Assembly (NCBI RefSeq): GCF_029224025.1
Contig: NZ_CP119392.1
Coordinates: forward strand, 581,001-645,000
DNA: 64,000 bases
Direction of reading: 5' to 3'
From: Rhodanobacter sp. AS-Z3
GTDB lineage: Bacteria > Pseudomonadota > Gammaproteobacteria > Xanthomonadales > Rhodanobacteraceae
The notes beneath the pieces were generated by a model, which made no database searches, was not told where the DNA came from, and saw only the letters and a list, made by a program, of their open reading frames with translations. Below are positions 44,390 to 54,015 of the stretch, one piece after another. Every line of letters starts with the position of its first letter. Position 1 is the stretch's first letter. The translations under genes and the position numbers were made by a program.

Positions 44390-45394
44390 ATGAACGAGGC
44401 CGATTGTCCCAGCTGGGCGGAACCGATGACGACCGGGCTGGCTCGGGTCGATGCAACGCTGCGACTGCAGTGGATCAACCCGGCGCTAGCCGAATGCCTG
44501 GCGATCGGTTTGCGCAGTGCGGCGGGGCAGCCGCTGGCGCGCTGGCTCGATGATGCGGCGCTGGCCCAGGCCCGTCGCGCCCTGGCTGAGCAGCGACCAC
44601 TGCAATGGCGCGAGATGCTGCTGGCCGATCTGGCGGGTCGCGAACTCCGTGCCGATATCGCGCTGCAACCGTTCGCAGACGGCTTGCTGCTGGAGGTCCA
44701 TGTGCTGGCCGCACCGATGCCGCTGGCATCCCCGTTGTCGGCCACCCTGCGCGGCTTCGCGCACGAGGTGAAAAACCCGCTGGCCGGCTTGCGTGGCGCC
44801 GCACAGTTGCTGCAACGGCGGGTCGATAGCGACGACCTGCGTGCGCTGGCGGGGTTGATCATCGACGAGGCCGACCGACTCGGCACGCTGGCCAATCGTC
44901 TGCTGCATCACGACGGCGCGCCCCAGCTCGGCCCGGTCAATATCCACCAATTGCTGGAGCGGCTGACCGATCTGCTGCAGGCCGATCCCTCGTCGCCGCA
45001 GTTGCGCCATGACTACGACCCCAGCGTGCCGGACCTGCAGGGTGATGCGGATCGACTGCAGCAAGTGTTGCTCAATCTCGTTCGCAACGCAGCCGAGGCG
45101 GGTGCACAAACGCTGACCTTGCGCACGCGGGTGGAGCACGGCGTGCGCGTAAGTGAACGAATGTTGCGCATGGCGCTCCGCGTCGATGTGATCGATGACG
45201 GTAGCGGCGTGCCCGTCGCGCTGCGTGACAGCTTGTTCGAGCCGCTGGTGTCCGGGCGTGCCGACGGCACCGGGCTGGGGCTCGCACTGTCGCGCGAAAT
45301 CGCCCACGAGCATGGCGGCGAACTGCGCTGCAGCAGTCGACCGGGACACACCGTTTTCTCGCTGCACCTGCCGTTGGAGCGCACGCATGACTGA
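44390..45394 (+). CDS. ntrB: NtrB, nitrogen-regulation sensor kinase
   Basis: 334 aa. A PAS-like N-terminal part (LARVDATLRLQWINPALAE) is followed by the H-box FAHEVKNPLAGLRGAAQLL with the phospho-accepting His, the N-box QQVLLNLVRNAAEAG, and G-boxes DDGSGVP and GTGLGLALSREIAHEHGG. No transmembrane segments, as expected for the cytoplasmic NtrB (GlnL) controlled by PII. It overlaps ntrC by 8 bases. glnA, often upstream, is not here; the accessory block occupies that side. Confidence 0.93.
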   Translation: MNEADCPSWAEPMTTGLARVDATLRLQWINPALAECLAIGLRSAAGQPLARWLDDAALAQARRALAEQRPLQWREMLLADLAGRELRADIALQPFADGLLLEVHVLAAPMPLASPLSATLRGFAHEVKNPLAGLRGAAQLLQRRVDSDDLRALAGLIIDEADRLGTLANRLLHHDGAPQLGPVNIHQLLERLTDLLQADPSSPQLRHDYDPSVPDLQGDADRLQQVLLNLVRNAAEAGAQTLTLRTRVEHGVRVSERMLRMALRVDVIDDGSGVPVALRDSLFEPLVSGRADGTGLGLALSREIAHEHGGELRCSSRPGHTVFSLHLPLERTHD

Positions 45395-46766
45395 AGAAAT
45401 CTGGCTGCTCGACGACGACCGCGGCGTGCGGTTCGTGCTGGCCGAGGCGCTACGTGACGCCGGTCACGGCGTGCGCGAGTTTGGCGACGTCGCCGCGGCG
45501 CGCGCTGCCCTGAAAACCGCTCGCCCGGCCGTGCTGCTCACCGACGTGCGCATGCCCGGCGAAGACGGCCTCGCGTTGTTGGCTGAGTTGCAGACGCAGG
45601 CTATCGGTCCGGTGATCGTGATGAGTGCGTATACCGACGTGGCCACCACCGCGGCGGCCTATCGTGCCGGCGCGGTCGACTACCTGGCGAAGCCCTTCGA
45701 TCTCGACCACGCGGTGGCCTCGGTACAGCGTGCGCTGGCCAGTGCGGCGGCTCCCATGGTGGCTCCGGTCAGCATCGCCGCAAGCAGCCATGCGCTGCTC
45801 GGCGAGAGCGCGCCGATGCGTGAGGTGTTTCGTCTGATTGGTCGGGTCGCCGCCAGCGATCTCAACGTGTTGATCACCGGAGAAACCGGCACCGGCAAGG
45901 AGTTGGTCGCGCGCGCGCTGCACGACGAAAGCACGCGCCGCGACAAGCCGTTCGTGGCGCTGAACACGGCGGCGATTCCCAGCGAACTGCTGGAAAGTGA
46001 GCTGTTCGGGCACGAAGCCGGTGCGTTCACCGGCGCGACCCGCCGCGTCTCCGGTCGCTTCGAGCAGGCCGAGGGCGGCACGCTGTTCCTCGACGAAATT
46101 GGCGACATGCCGCTGATCCTGCAGACGCGCCTGCTGCGTGTGCTGGCTGGTGGCGAGTTCTACCGCGTCGGTGGGCGCGAGCTGATTCGTTGCAACGTGC
46201 GCATCGTCGCCGCTACGCATCAGGACCTGGCCGCGCGCGTTGCGGCCGGGCTGTTCCGTGCGGATCTAATGCACCGGCTCGACGTGGTGCGCATCGAATT
46301 GCCTTCCTTGCGCACCCGTCGCAGCGACATCGCCTTGCTGGCGCAGCACTTTCTTGCCGTGACCGCGCAGGAATTGAAACTGCCGCCGAAGCGTTTCTCC
46401 AAAAGTGCGTTGAAGCTGGTTGCCCAACGCGACTATCCGGGCAACGTGCGTGAGTTGGAAAACCTGTGTCGTCGGTTGGCGGTGATCGCGCCGGGTAGCG
46501 AAATCCTGCCCGCTGACCTCGGCGGCGCGAGCACGCCGGCACGCGGTGGCGAATGGACCGATGCGCTGCGTGAGTGGGCCGTGCAGGCACTCGCCGATGG
46601 CGAAGCCGACATCCACGCGCGTGCGCGCGAGGCGCTGGACCAGACGTTGTTGCAGGCTGCGCTGGAAGGTAGCGAAGGCCACCGCCAGAACGCCGCGCAG
46701 GCGCTTGGCGTGGGGCGCAACACACTGACCCGCAAACTGGGTGCCTCACGCACCCGGCGCAGCTAG
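45387..46766 (+). CDS. ntrC: NtrC, sigma-54-dependent nitrogen response regulator
   Basis: 459 aa from the ATG at 45387 (MTEEIWLLDDDRGVRFVLAE); the open frame extends upstream inside ntrB but that is shadow. Receiver domain with DD at 10-11 and phospho-Asp in VLLTDVRMPGEDG. Sigma-54 AAA+ domain with GETGTGKE (Walker A), the GAFTGA loop (HEAGAFTGATRR) and EGGTLFLDEIGDMP. C-terminal Fis-type helix-turn-helix NAAQALGVGRNTLTRKL. It activates nitrogen-assimilation genes from enhancer sites. Confidence 0.95.
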   Translation: MTEEIWLLDDDRGVRFVLAEALRDAGHGVREFGDVAAARAALKTARPAVLLTDVRMPGEDGLALLAELQTQAIGPVIVMSAYTDVATTAAAYRAGAVDYLAKPFDLDHAVASVQRALASAAAPMVAPVSIAASSHALLGESAPMREVFRLIGRVAASDLNVLITGETGTGKELVARALHDESTRRDKPFVALNTAAIPSELLESELFGHEAGAFTGATRRVSGRFEQAEGGTLFLDEIGDMPLILQTRLLRVLAGGEFYRVGGRELIRCNVRIVAATHQDLAARVAAGLFRADLMHRLDVVRIELPSLRTRRSDIALLAQHFLAVTAQELKLPPKRFSKSALKLVAQRDYPGNVRELENLCRRLAVIAPGSEILPADLGGASTPARGGEWTDALREWAVQALADGEADIHARAREALDQTLLQAALEGSEGHRQNAAQALGVGRNTLTRKLGASRTRRS

Positions 46767-46799
46767 CACCGATCCGGGCGGTGGGTGCTTCGAAGAGCC

Positions 46800-46904
46800 G
46801 GCGGGCGGTGCCCGCCCTACGACCGCTGTGCCGTACGTGGTGGAGGCCGGTCTCCCGCCCGCCACGTGATGCTACGCGACGCCGTAGGGCGGGCACTGCC
46901 CGCC
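46800..46904. repeat. Inverted REP-like pair between convergent ntrC and GH94 genes
   Basis: A 22-base arm at 46800-46821 (GGCGGGCGGTGCCCGCCC..) is the reverse complement of 46883-46904 with one mismatch. Each arm is itself a small hairpin. It lies between two genes that end facing each other and may also terminate transcription. Confidence 0.7.
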
Positions 46905-46928
46905 GATACCTGACGCGCGGACCAGCAC

Positions 46929-49900
46929 TCAGCCGAGCGTGACGACTACTTGATGCGTCTTTCCGTCATCGGCCAATACCAGCGCAGCACCGGCTTCGTG
47001 CGTGTGGCCGTCCATCTGCACATGCGTTACCCCGCTGCAGACATGTTGCGGATTCTCCACGCTGATCTCATAGCGACTGACGTGTTTGCGGCGATGTTGA
47101 TAGATGAGCTCGAAGCCGTCCCATGCCTTCGGAATGCATGGCTCGAGGCGTAGTTCGCTTCCGTGCAGATGAAAGCCAAGTACCGCCTCCAGCCCGGCGC
47201 GATACAACCATGCCGCCGAACCGGTATACCAGGTCCAGCCGCCTCGGCCGATATGTGGCGCCACCGAATAGACGTCTGCACAGACTACGTACGGCTCCAC
47301 CTTGTAGCGCGCAATTGCCGCGGCGCTGTCGCCATGGCAGATCGGGTTGAGCAGCTTGAACTGATCGCCGGCGCGGTCACCGTCACCGAGTCCGGCCCAG
47401 GCGAATACCGACCATGTCGCGCCGTGCGTATATTGCCCGCCATTTTCGCGCACGCCGGGCGGATAGCCCTTGATATAGCCAGGATCTTTCTTGCCGTCCT
47501 GATCGAACGGCGGCGTGAACAGGCGGGCGAGCTGATGCGGATGATCCACCAGCAATTGATCGACCGACGCCATCGCTTGCGCCGCATGTGCGCGGTTGTC
47601 GCGACCGGCCATCACGCTCCACGATTGCGCGATGGTATCAATCCGGCATTGCGTACTCTGCGCCGAACCCAGCGGTGTGCCGTCGTCGTAATAACCGCGT
47701 CGATACCACGCGCCATCCCACGCCTCTTCCAGTGCAACGCGCAAGGCCGCGGCATAGTCACGCCAACCCAGTGCGCGCTTTTGCTCGCCACGTCGTTCGG
47801 CCTCCGGTGCGAGCTGCTCGATGGTGTCGAGCAGGAACCAGCCCAGCCAACTGCTTTCGCCGCGCCCTAGCGCGCCTACTGCATTCATGCCGTCGTTCCA
47901 GTCGCCGGTCCCGATCAGCGGCAGCCCATGGGCGCCGCGGGTCAGGCTGGAATCGATCGCCCGCGCACAGTGCTCGTAGACGTTCGCGGTTTCTTCCGAT
48001 GTGCCAGGCTGGAAGAACGCGTCCGTGGCGTCGTCGGGAATGGCCTGACCCGTGAGGAAAGGCAGCATTTCGTCGAGTACCGCGCGATCGCCACTGACTT
48101 CGACGTAATGCATCGCCACGTAAGCCAGCCACACGCGGTCGTCGCGGATCTTCGTGCGAATACCCTGGCCCTTGGGCGGCAGCCACCAGTGCTGCACGTC
48201 GCCTTCGGCGAACTGGCGGCCTGCCGCACGCAACAGATGTTCGCGCGCCAGGTCGGGGCGCGCTACACACAGCGCCATCACGTCCTGCAACTGGTCGCGG
48301 AAGCCGTAGGCGCCGCTGGCCTGATAGTAGGCGGTCCGTGCCCACAGTCGGCACGCGGTGACCTGATACAACGCCCAGTCGTTTAGCAGCAAGTCCATGC
48401 TGCGTTCCGGCGTTTTCACCTGCACCGTGTCCAGCAGGTCGTTCCACAGCGTGGCAACCTCGCGCAGCACGCCATCAAAGTCAGTGTCGCGATATTTCGT
48501 CACCAGAGCCCGCGCCGCTGCATCGTCGCTGCCTTCACCGAGCAGAAAGTGCAGTTCCAGCGAGGTATTCGGTGGCAGCTCGACGTGCGTTTGCAGTGCA
48601 CCGCAGGGGTCCATGCCCGCGCCCACGTGATCGTTCAGGGCGGCGTCAACACGTAACGCGGCCGGGTCGATCATGCTACCCAGCGGCCCGAGAAAGTTTG
48701 CGCGATCGCCACTGCTTGAATGCTGTGCACCGGCCAGGTCGAAGAACGCCACCCGCTCGCCAAAATCGGCGCGCCAGCGATTGCGCGCGAACAATGCGCC
48801 GGTGGCGTCGTCGTGCGAGGTCACCACGAACGGCGCCGGGGTGCTGCCGTTCGGGCCAAGCGCCCATTCGACATAGCCGGTGATGGTGAGTCGACGCGTC
48901 TGGCTGGAGTGGTTGCACAACCGCAACCGTGACAGCTTGACGGAGTCATCGGTCGGCACGCACTGGATGAGCTCCAGTTCGATGCCATGCGCGTTGTTGC
49001 GAAAGCGTGTCCAGCCCTTGCCGTGGGTTGTCGTGTAGCGTGCGCCGTCGACGCGGATCGGTAGTGCAGTGGCCGTCCATAACGCACCGCTGTCGGCATC
49101 GCGCAGGTAGATCGCCTCGTGCGGCATGTCGCTGACCGGATCGTTCGGCCACGGCGTCAGCGGATTCTGCTGGCTGTTGCCGGACCACGTATAGCCGCCA
49201 CCTTCGGCGGTCGCCAGAAAGCCGAATTCCGGGTTGGCGACCACATTGGTCCAGGGCGCCGGCGTGGGATGTGCGGCGTCCAGTTCGATGCGGTAGGCGC
49301 GCCCTGCCTCGCAGAAGCCCCCATGACCGTTGGCGAACTCGAGCGCCTCGTCATCGTTCTGCAGCGGTGCGGCAGCGCTGCTCGCACGGATCGGAGGCGT
49401 AGCCGCAGCGTTCCGCGTGGGCGGCTGCGCGGCGTGCTCGTCGTCGACCGGGTTCAACACCAGCCGCGCCACGGCCAACAGGCCGTCGCGCAGGCTGTCA
49501 TCGATCTGGTCCGTGCGCAGACAGAACAGCTCGGCCTTGGCGGCATCGCCGTCCGCCTGCAGTTGCTGCTTCTGCGTGCTCACCTGCTGGTTCATGGCGC
49601 TACGCGTGGTGTCGTCGCTCAACTGATCAAGCACCACCACATCCATCGCCAGCTGATGTGCGCGCCACCAGCGTTGCGCAAGCAGCAGCGTGTCGAGCAG
49701 GGCAAGGTCGTCGTGGCTGCGCAGAAACAGCAAGGCAATCGGTCGGTCGCCGGAAATACTGGCGCCCCACAACGTGGGTGGACCGCCCTCACCACGTGCG
49801 CGCTGCGTGGCGCTGGCACGCTGACTGGCGTCGCTGATCAGCAAGGCCCGCTGCCAGTGGGCGAAGCGTAGCAACTGCTCGTGGTCGATCGCGAAGCGCT

Positions 49901-50795
49901 GGCGTTCGGCCTCTGCATGGTGTGCAGCCGCGGCAAACAATTGCGTTGCCGCCGCCGGATTCGTGAGTTGCTGGCGCAACGCCAGCGCACCATCTCGCGT
50001 GTCTGCCAACTGGGTCCACAGCAGCAACTGGATACGTTCGCCCGGTGCCAGCGCAAATTCATGGCGCTGGCTGAACACCGGATCGAGTACGCAGCCGACG
50101 CTTCCCGACAATGCCGCTCCCGGCTGCATCGCGGCCGCGTTACGCAGCGTGCGACCGCGGCCGAGGAAGCGGGCACGGTCGGTTTCGTGGGTGGTTTGGC
50201 AACGGGTCTCCCCTTCGACCTGCAGTGCCTGCGCTGCCCACACTTGCGCCTGGCTGTCGCTGCGCCGCCGCCGCGTCGCCAGCAACAACCGCTGATCTTC
50301 GTCCCATTCGGTTTGCACAAACATCTTGGAGTACGCGGGATGGGCGTTGTCATCGCCGATCGGTCCGAGCACCAGTTCGGCGTAACTGGTCAGCGACAGT
50401 CGACGGCTGCAATCGCCGTGATTGCACACGGTCAATCGCCGCAGTTCGATGTCGGCGGCCGGAGCCACGGCGACTTCCAGTCTGCTTTCGAGCGCAGCGT
50501 GCTGGCGGGTGAAGGTCATGCTGCCGGAGTCGTGGTCTATCGCGTCGCGCGCCGCGGTGACGCCAAACGGTTGCGCGGTGGCTCCCCACACCTCGCCGTT
50601 CTCTTCGTCGCGCAACAGCAGAAAGCTGCCCCACGGATCAGCAACCGGGTCTTCGCGCCAGCGCGTAACGGCCAGCCCCTGCCAGCGAACAAAACCCGTG
50701 CCGCTGTCGGTCAGAAACGTGCTGAGTCTGCCGTTGGAAAGTATCGGCAGCGCGCTCATGCGGGTGCCGTCGGAGGAACGAGTGGGTTGAGACAT
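46929..50795 (-). CDS. GH94 glycoside phosphorylase, probable 1,2-beta-oligoglucan phosphorylase
   Basis: 1288 aa from the ATG at 50793-50795 (MSQPTRSSDGTRMSALPILS), with AGGAG 12 bases upstream. The open frame extends to 51077 but that part overlaps the divergent promoter. Two related N-terminal beta-sandwich segments (NGRLSTFLTDSGTGFVRWQG and NPEFGFLATAEGGGYTWSGN) precede an (alpha/alpha)6 barrel with KIRDDRVWLAYV near 883, holding the probable catalytic Asp, GTGDWNDGMNAVG near 965 and NGGQYTHGATWSVFA. This is the layout of cyclic-glucan-synthase phosphorylase domains and free beta-1,2-oligoglucan phosphorylases. With the neighbouring GH144 enzyme it implies breakdown of beta-1,2-glucan to glucose 1-phosphate. 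Substrate is inferred. Confidence 0.82.
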   Translation of the reverse strand: MSQPTRSSDGTRMSALPILSNGRLSTFLTDSGTGFVRWQGLAVTRWREDPVADPWGSFLLLRDEENGEVWGATAQPFGVTAARDAIDHDSGSMTFTRQHAALESRLEVAVAPAADIELRRLTVCNHGDCSRRLSLTSYAELVLGPIGDDNAHPAYSKMFVQTEWDEDQRLLLATRRRRSDSQAQVWAAQALQVEGETRCQTTHETDRARFLGRGRTLRNAAAMQPGAALSGSVGCVLDPVFSQRHEFALAPGERIQLLLWTQLADTRDGALALRQQLTNPAAATQLFAAAAHHAEAERQRFAIDHEQLLRFAHWQRALLISDASQRASATQRARGEGGPPTLWGASISGDRPIALLFLRSHDDLALLDTLLLAQRWWRAHQLAMDVVVLDQLSDDTTRSAMNQQVSTQKQQLQADGDAAKAELFCLRTDQIDDSLRDGLLAVARLVLNPVDDEHAAQPPTRNAAATPPIRASSAAAPLQNDDEALEFANGHGGFCEAGRAYRIELDAAHPTPAPWTNVVANPEFGFLATAEGGGYTWSGNSQQNPLTPWPNDPVSDMPHEAIYLRDADSGALWTATALPIRVDGARYTTTHGKGWTRFRNNAHGIELELIQCVPTDDSVKLSRLRLCNHSSQTRRLTITGYVEWALGPNGSTPAPFVVTSHDDATGALFARNRWRADFGERVAFFDLAGAQHSSSGDRANFLGPLGSMIDPAALRVDAALNDHVGAGMDPCGALQTHVELPPNTSLELHFLLGEGSDDAAARALVTKYRDTDFDGVLREVATLWNDLLDTVQVKTPERSMDLLLNDWALYQVTACRLWARTAYYQASGAYGFRDQLQDVMALCVARPDLAREHLLRAAGRQFAEGDVQHWWLPPKGQGIRTKIRDDRVWLAYVAMHYVEVSGDRAVLDEMLPFLTGQAIPDDATDAFFQPGTSEETANVYEHCARAIDSSLTRGAHGLPLIGTGDWNDGMNAVGALGRGESSWLGWFLLDTIEQLAPEAERRGEQKRALGWRDYAAALRVALEEAWDGAWYRRGYYDDGTPLGSAQSTQCRIDTIAQSWSVMAGRDNRAHAAQAMASVDQLLVDHPHQLARLFTPPFDQDGKKDPGYIKGYPPGVRENGGQYTHGATWSVFAWAGLGDGDRAGDQFKLLNPICHGDSAAAIARYKVEPYVVCADVYSVAPHIGRGGWTWYTGSAAWLYRAGLEAVLGFHLHGSELRLEPCIPKAWDGFELIYQHRRKHVSRYEISVENPQHVCSGVTHVQMDGHTHEAGAALVLADDGKTHQVVVTLG

Positions 50796-51064
50796 GGCGA
50801 ACGCAAACTCCTGCGATTGTCGTGGCGAGCTGGTGTGGCTCGAGCATCGCGCCACGCTACGGCGGGCCGCAGAAACACGGTGTGAAATCACCGTCGTGCA
50901 CGCCATGCTTACAGCGCGCTGCGCACACTGGCCGGTGGATGGCGACGAACCACGGCCGGGCACGAATGACAAAGCCGGTTGTCCCAGCCTTGTTTGGCGA
51001 TGGCATGCAGACAACCGTCCTGGTTGTCGCGCTCCATCAGCCAGCTGATCCCATGGGAGCCCGG

Positions 51065-52393
51065 ATGCAACCGACAAATACCCTGTGCGCGCTTGACGAT
51101 GACGCTCTGCTGGAGCGACTGCAGCGTGCCGCGTTCGACTATTTCGTGCAGACCATGAATCCGCAGAACGGGTTGATACCCGACACCTCGCGTGACAATT
51201 CGCCGGTCAGTATTGCGGTGGTGGGTTTTGCACTGTCGGCATATCCCGCCGCGGTGGATCGCGGCTGGATCGACCGCGCCGAAGCGGTGCGGCGAAGCCT
51301 GCTGGCGCTGCACTTTTTTGCCGACAGCGACCAGAGCGGCAGCCCCACCGCCACCGGTTACAAAGGTTTCTACTATCACTTTCTGGATATCCACTCGGGC
51401 CAGCGCGTGTGGCAGTCGGAGTTGTCGATGATCGACAGCGCGCTGCTGATCGCCGGCATGCTCACCGCGGCCAGCTATTTTCAGGCTGACAACGCCGCGG
51501 AAGCCGAGCTGCGCGAACTGGTCGACGCCTTGTATCGGCGCGTCGACTGGTGTTGGTCACAGGATGGTGGCGACACTATTCGGCAGGGCTGGAAGCCGGA
51601 GTGCGGCTACCTGCACTACGGCTGGGAAGGCTATAGCGAGGCGATCGTGTTGTACGCGCTGGCAATGGGTTCGCCGACGCATCCGGTCTCCGCCGACTGC
51701 TATGCAGGCTGGGTGGCGACCTATCAATGGGAAAATTTGTACGGTCAGGATTTCCTGTACGCCGGCCCGTTGTTCGTGCACCAGTTCTCGCAGGCGTGGG
51801 TCGACTTGCGCGGCATCCGCGATGCCTTCATGCGTGAGAAATGTTCGGACTATTTCGAAAACAGCCAGCGCGCGGTGCACGTGCAGCGCTGCTACACCCA
51901 ACTCAATCCGCAGGAATTTGTGGGCTACGACCGCAACTGCTGGGGCCTGTCCGCCTGCGATGGCCCCACCGATGAGCAGGTCGATGTGGCGAATGAACAG
52001 CGCCGCCTGTTTGGCTATGCCGCCCGCGGCGTGCCGTACGGCCCGGACGATGGAACCTTGTCGCCACCGGCGGTGCTGGCGTCGTTGCCGTTTGCGCCGG
52101 AAGCGGCGCTGGCCGCCTTGCGCAACATGCTGGCGCGCTACCCGGAAATTCTTGGTAACGACCGCCTCGCCACCAGCTTCAATGCCAGCGTGTCCGACAA
52201 GAACGGGCGACCGTGGGTATCGGCCGGTCACTACGGACTGGATCAAGGCATCGTCTTCATGATGATCGAAAACCATCGCAGCGGCAGTATCTGGCAACGG
52301 CTGCAGCACTGTGAGCCGCTGGTTCGCGGCTTGCGCCGGGCCGGTTTCGCGGGCGGTTGGCTGGATGCATCGATAAGGGAGGCAGCGCAATGA
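51065..52393 (+). CDS. GH144-type endo-beta-1,2-glucanase (glucoamylase-family, PF10091)
   Basis: 442 aa from the ATG at 51065 (MQPTNTLCALDDDALLERLQ), with GGGAG five bases upstream; the longer frame to 50822 is unlikely because it crosses the divergent gene's promoter. Characteristic segments: AFDYFVQTMNPQNGLIPDTS, TGYKGFYYHFLDI, ELSMIDSALLIAGML, GYLHYGWEGYSEAIVLYALAMGSPTHP and DRNCWGLSACDGP, all typical of the glycoamylase-like family that includes endo-beta-1,2-glucanases. No signal peptide, so it may act on cytoplasmic or imported glucans. Overlaps the next gene (ATGA). Confidence 0.82.
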   Translation: MQPTNTLCALDDDALLERLQRAAFDYFVQTMNPQNGLIPDTSRDNSPVSIAVVGFALSAYPAAVDRGWIDRAEAVRRSLLALHFFADSDQSGSPTATGYKGFYYHFLDIHSGQRVWQSELSMIDSALLIAGMLTAASYFQADNAAEAELRELVDALYRRVDWCWSQDGGDTIRQGWKPECGYLHYGWEGYSEAIVLYALAMGSPTHPVSADCYAGWVATYQWENLYGQDFLYAGPLFVHQFSQAWVDLRGIRDAFMREKCSDYFENSQRAVHVQRCYTQLNPQEFVGYDRNCWGLSACDGPTDEQVDVANEQRRLFGYAARGVPYGPDDGTLSPPAVLASLPFAPEAALAALRNMLARYPEILGNDRLATSFNASVSDKNGRPWVSAGHYGLDQGIVFMMIENHRSGSIWQRLQHCEPLVRGLRRAGFAGGWLDASIREAAQ

Positions 52394-53919
52394 ATAGCAA
52401 GTTCGACGCCAGCGTGCGCACACTCGTCGATGCCGTCGAGCGCAAGCGCCTCGAAGCGGTGAGTCCCGACGCGTGGAACAATCCCGAGCCGACGGTGCCG
52501 TATCAACTGGTCATCGTGGGTGCTGGTTCGGCCGGCCTCGCCGCTGCCAGCGAGGCGGCGGCGCTTGGCGTGCGCGTGGCCTTGATTGAACGCCACCAGA
52601 TCGGCGGTACCTGCTTCAACACCGGCTGCGTGCCCTCCAAGGCGCTGTTACGCACCGCGGCGGTGTATGCGGAAATGCGCGACGCCGAGCGCTACGGCGC
52701 GCGCGTCCCGGCCGACGTAGAAGTCGACTTCGCCGCCGCGATGACGCGCTTGCGGCGTATCCGCAGTCACCTGACCAATACCACCTCGGTGCGCCAGCTT
52801 GCGGCCACTGGCGTGGATGTGTTCTTTGGCAACGCGCAGTTCGAAGGGCCCGATCGGCTAAGCGTCAACGGTCAGCCGGTGCCGTTCCAGAAAGTGATGA
52901 TGGCTACCGGCGCGCGCCCGGATGTTCCCGACCTTCCGGGCCTCAAGCAGGCCGGTTTTCTCACCAACACCACCATCTTCGAATTGACCGAGCTGCCAGC
53001 ACGACTGCTGGTGATTGGCGGTGGTCCGCTCGGCTGCGAACTGGCCCAGGCGTTTCAGCGGCTGGGTTCGAAGGTGACGATCGTGCAGAAGATGCCGCTG
53101 TTCCTTGAACACGAGGAACGCGATGCGGCACAGACCTTGTCCGATGCGTTTGCCCGCGATGGCATCGAGGTGCGACTGAATACCATGCCCACGGCAGTTC
53201 GCGTGGATGGCGACGAGAAAGTGGTGGATCTGGTCAGCGACGATTACCACAGTAGCATTCGCGTCGATGCGATTCTCACCGGCGTCGGGCGCCGGCCGAA
53301 CGTGCAGGGGCTGGGTCTGGAGCATGCCGGCATCGACTACGACGAGACCTCCGGTATCCATGTCGACGACCAGTTGCGCACCAGCAATCCGCGCATCTAT
53401 GCCGCCGGCGATGTCTGCCTGTCTGCGAAGTTCACCGACATGGCCGAAGAGTCCGCACGCATCGTGGTGCGCAACGCGCTGCTCGGCGGCTGCGAAAAGC
53501 TGAGCACACGGGTGGTGCCGTGGTGCACCTATACCGACCCGGAGATCGCCCACGTCGGCATGTATGTGCGCGAGGCCAACGCGCTCGGCATTCCGATCAA
53601 GACGTTCACCGTACCGATGCATCAGGTCGATCGCGCCGTGACCGACAGCGAGCAGCTCGGCTTCGTGAAGATCCACCTGCGCGATGGCAGCGACCGGATT
53701 CTCGGCGCCACCATCGTCTCGCGTGATGCCGGCGACATGATCAGCCAGGTCACGCTTGCGATGGTCGCCGGCGTGGGCATGCGTACGCTGGCGAACGTGG
53801 TTCACGCCTATCCAACCAAGACCACCGCGATCCGCATGGCCGCCATGGCCTACAACCAGACGCGATTGACGCCGCGCGTGCTCGCCCGGCTGAAACGTCG
53901 GCTGCTGCGGCATGATTGA
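52390..53919 (+). CDS. Mercuric-reductase-like FAD-dependent disulfide oxidoreductase
   Basis: 509 aa; ATG at 52390 behind GGGAGG, overlapping the GH144 stop. A leading helix is followed by the FAD Rossmann motif VIVGAGSAGLAAASEAAALG and the redox pair GGTCFNTGCVPSK (C75 and C80). The NADPH-binding motif is VIGGGPLGCELAQAFQRLG, and the second FAD motif NPRIYAAGDVC. The dimerisation domain ends VHAYPTKTTAIRMAA, lacking the usual HPTxxE His-Glu pair, and there is no C-terminal cysteine pair, so mercury reduction is unlikely. Physiological substrate unknown. Being translationally coupled to a glucanase is unusual. Confidence 0.85.
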   Translation: MNSKFDASVRTLVDAVERKRLEAVSPDAWNNPEPTVPYQLVIVGAGSAGLAAASEAAALGVRVALIERHQIGGTCFNTGCVPSKALLRTAAVYAEMRDAERYGARVPADVEVDFAAAMTRLRRIRSHLTNTTSVRQLAATGVDVFFGNAQFEGPDRLSVNGQPVPFQKVMMATGARPDVPDLPGLKQAGFLTNTTIFELTELPARLLVIGGGPLGCELAQAFQRLGSKVTIVQKMPLFLEHEERDAAQTLSDAFARDGIEVRLNTMPTAVRVDGDEKVVDLVSDDYHSSIRVDAILTGVGRRPNVQGLGLEHAGIDYDETSGIHVDDQLRTSNPRIYAAGDVCLSAKFTDMAEESARIVVRNALLGGCEKLSTRVVPWCTYTDPEIAHVGMYVREANALGIPIKTFTVPMHQVDRAVTDSEQLGFVKIHLRDGSDRILGATIVSRDAGDMISQVTLAMVAGVGMRTLANVVHAYPTKTTAIRMAAMAYNQTRLTPRVLARLKRRLLRHD

Positions 53920-54015
53920 ATCGCCATCGACCGCATTGATACCAGTCACGTCGACTTTCTGTTTCAGCGCATAGACTGTGTTCTTTCCATTCACCACTCA
54001 CGCAAGGACTTACGC

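Noticed and set aside
52390..53919. Annotation as mercuric reductase (merA)
   Set aside because: The CxxxxC site is present, but the C-terminal cysteine pair and any mer genes are missing.
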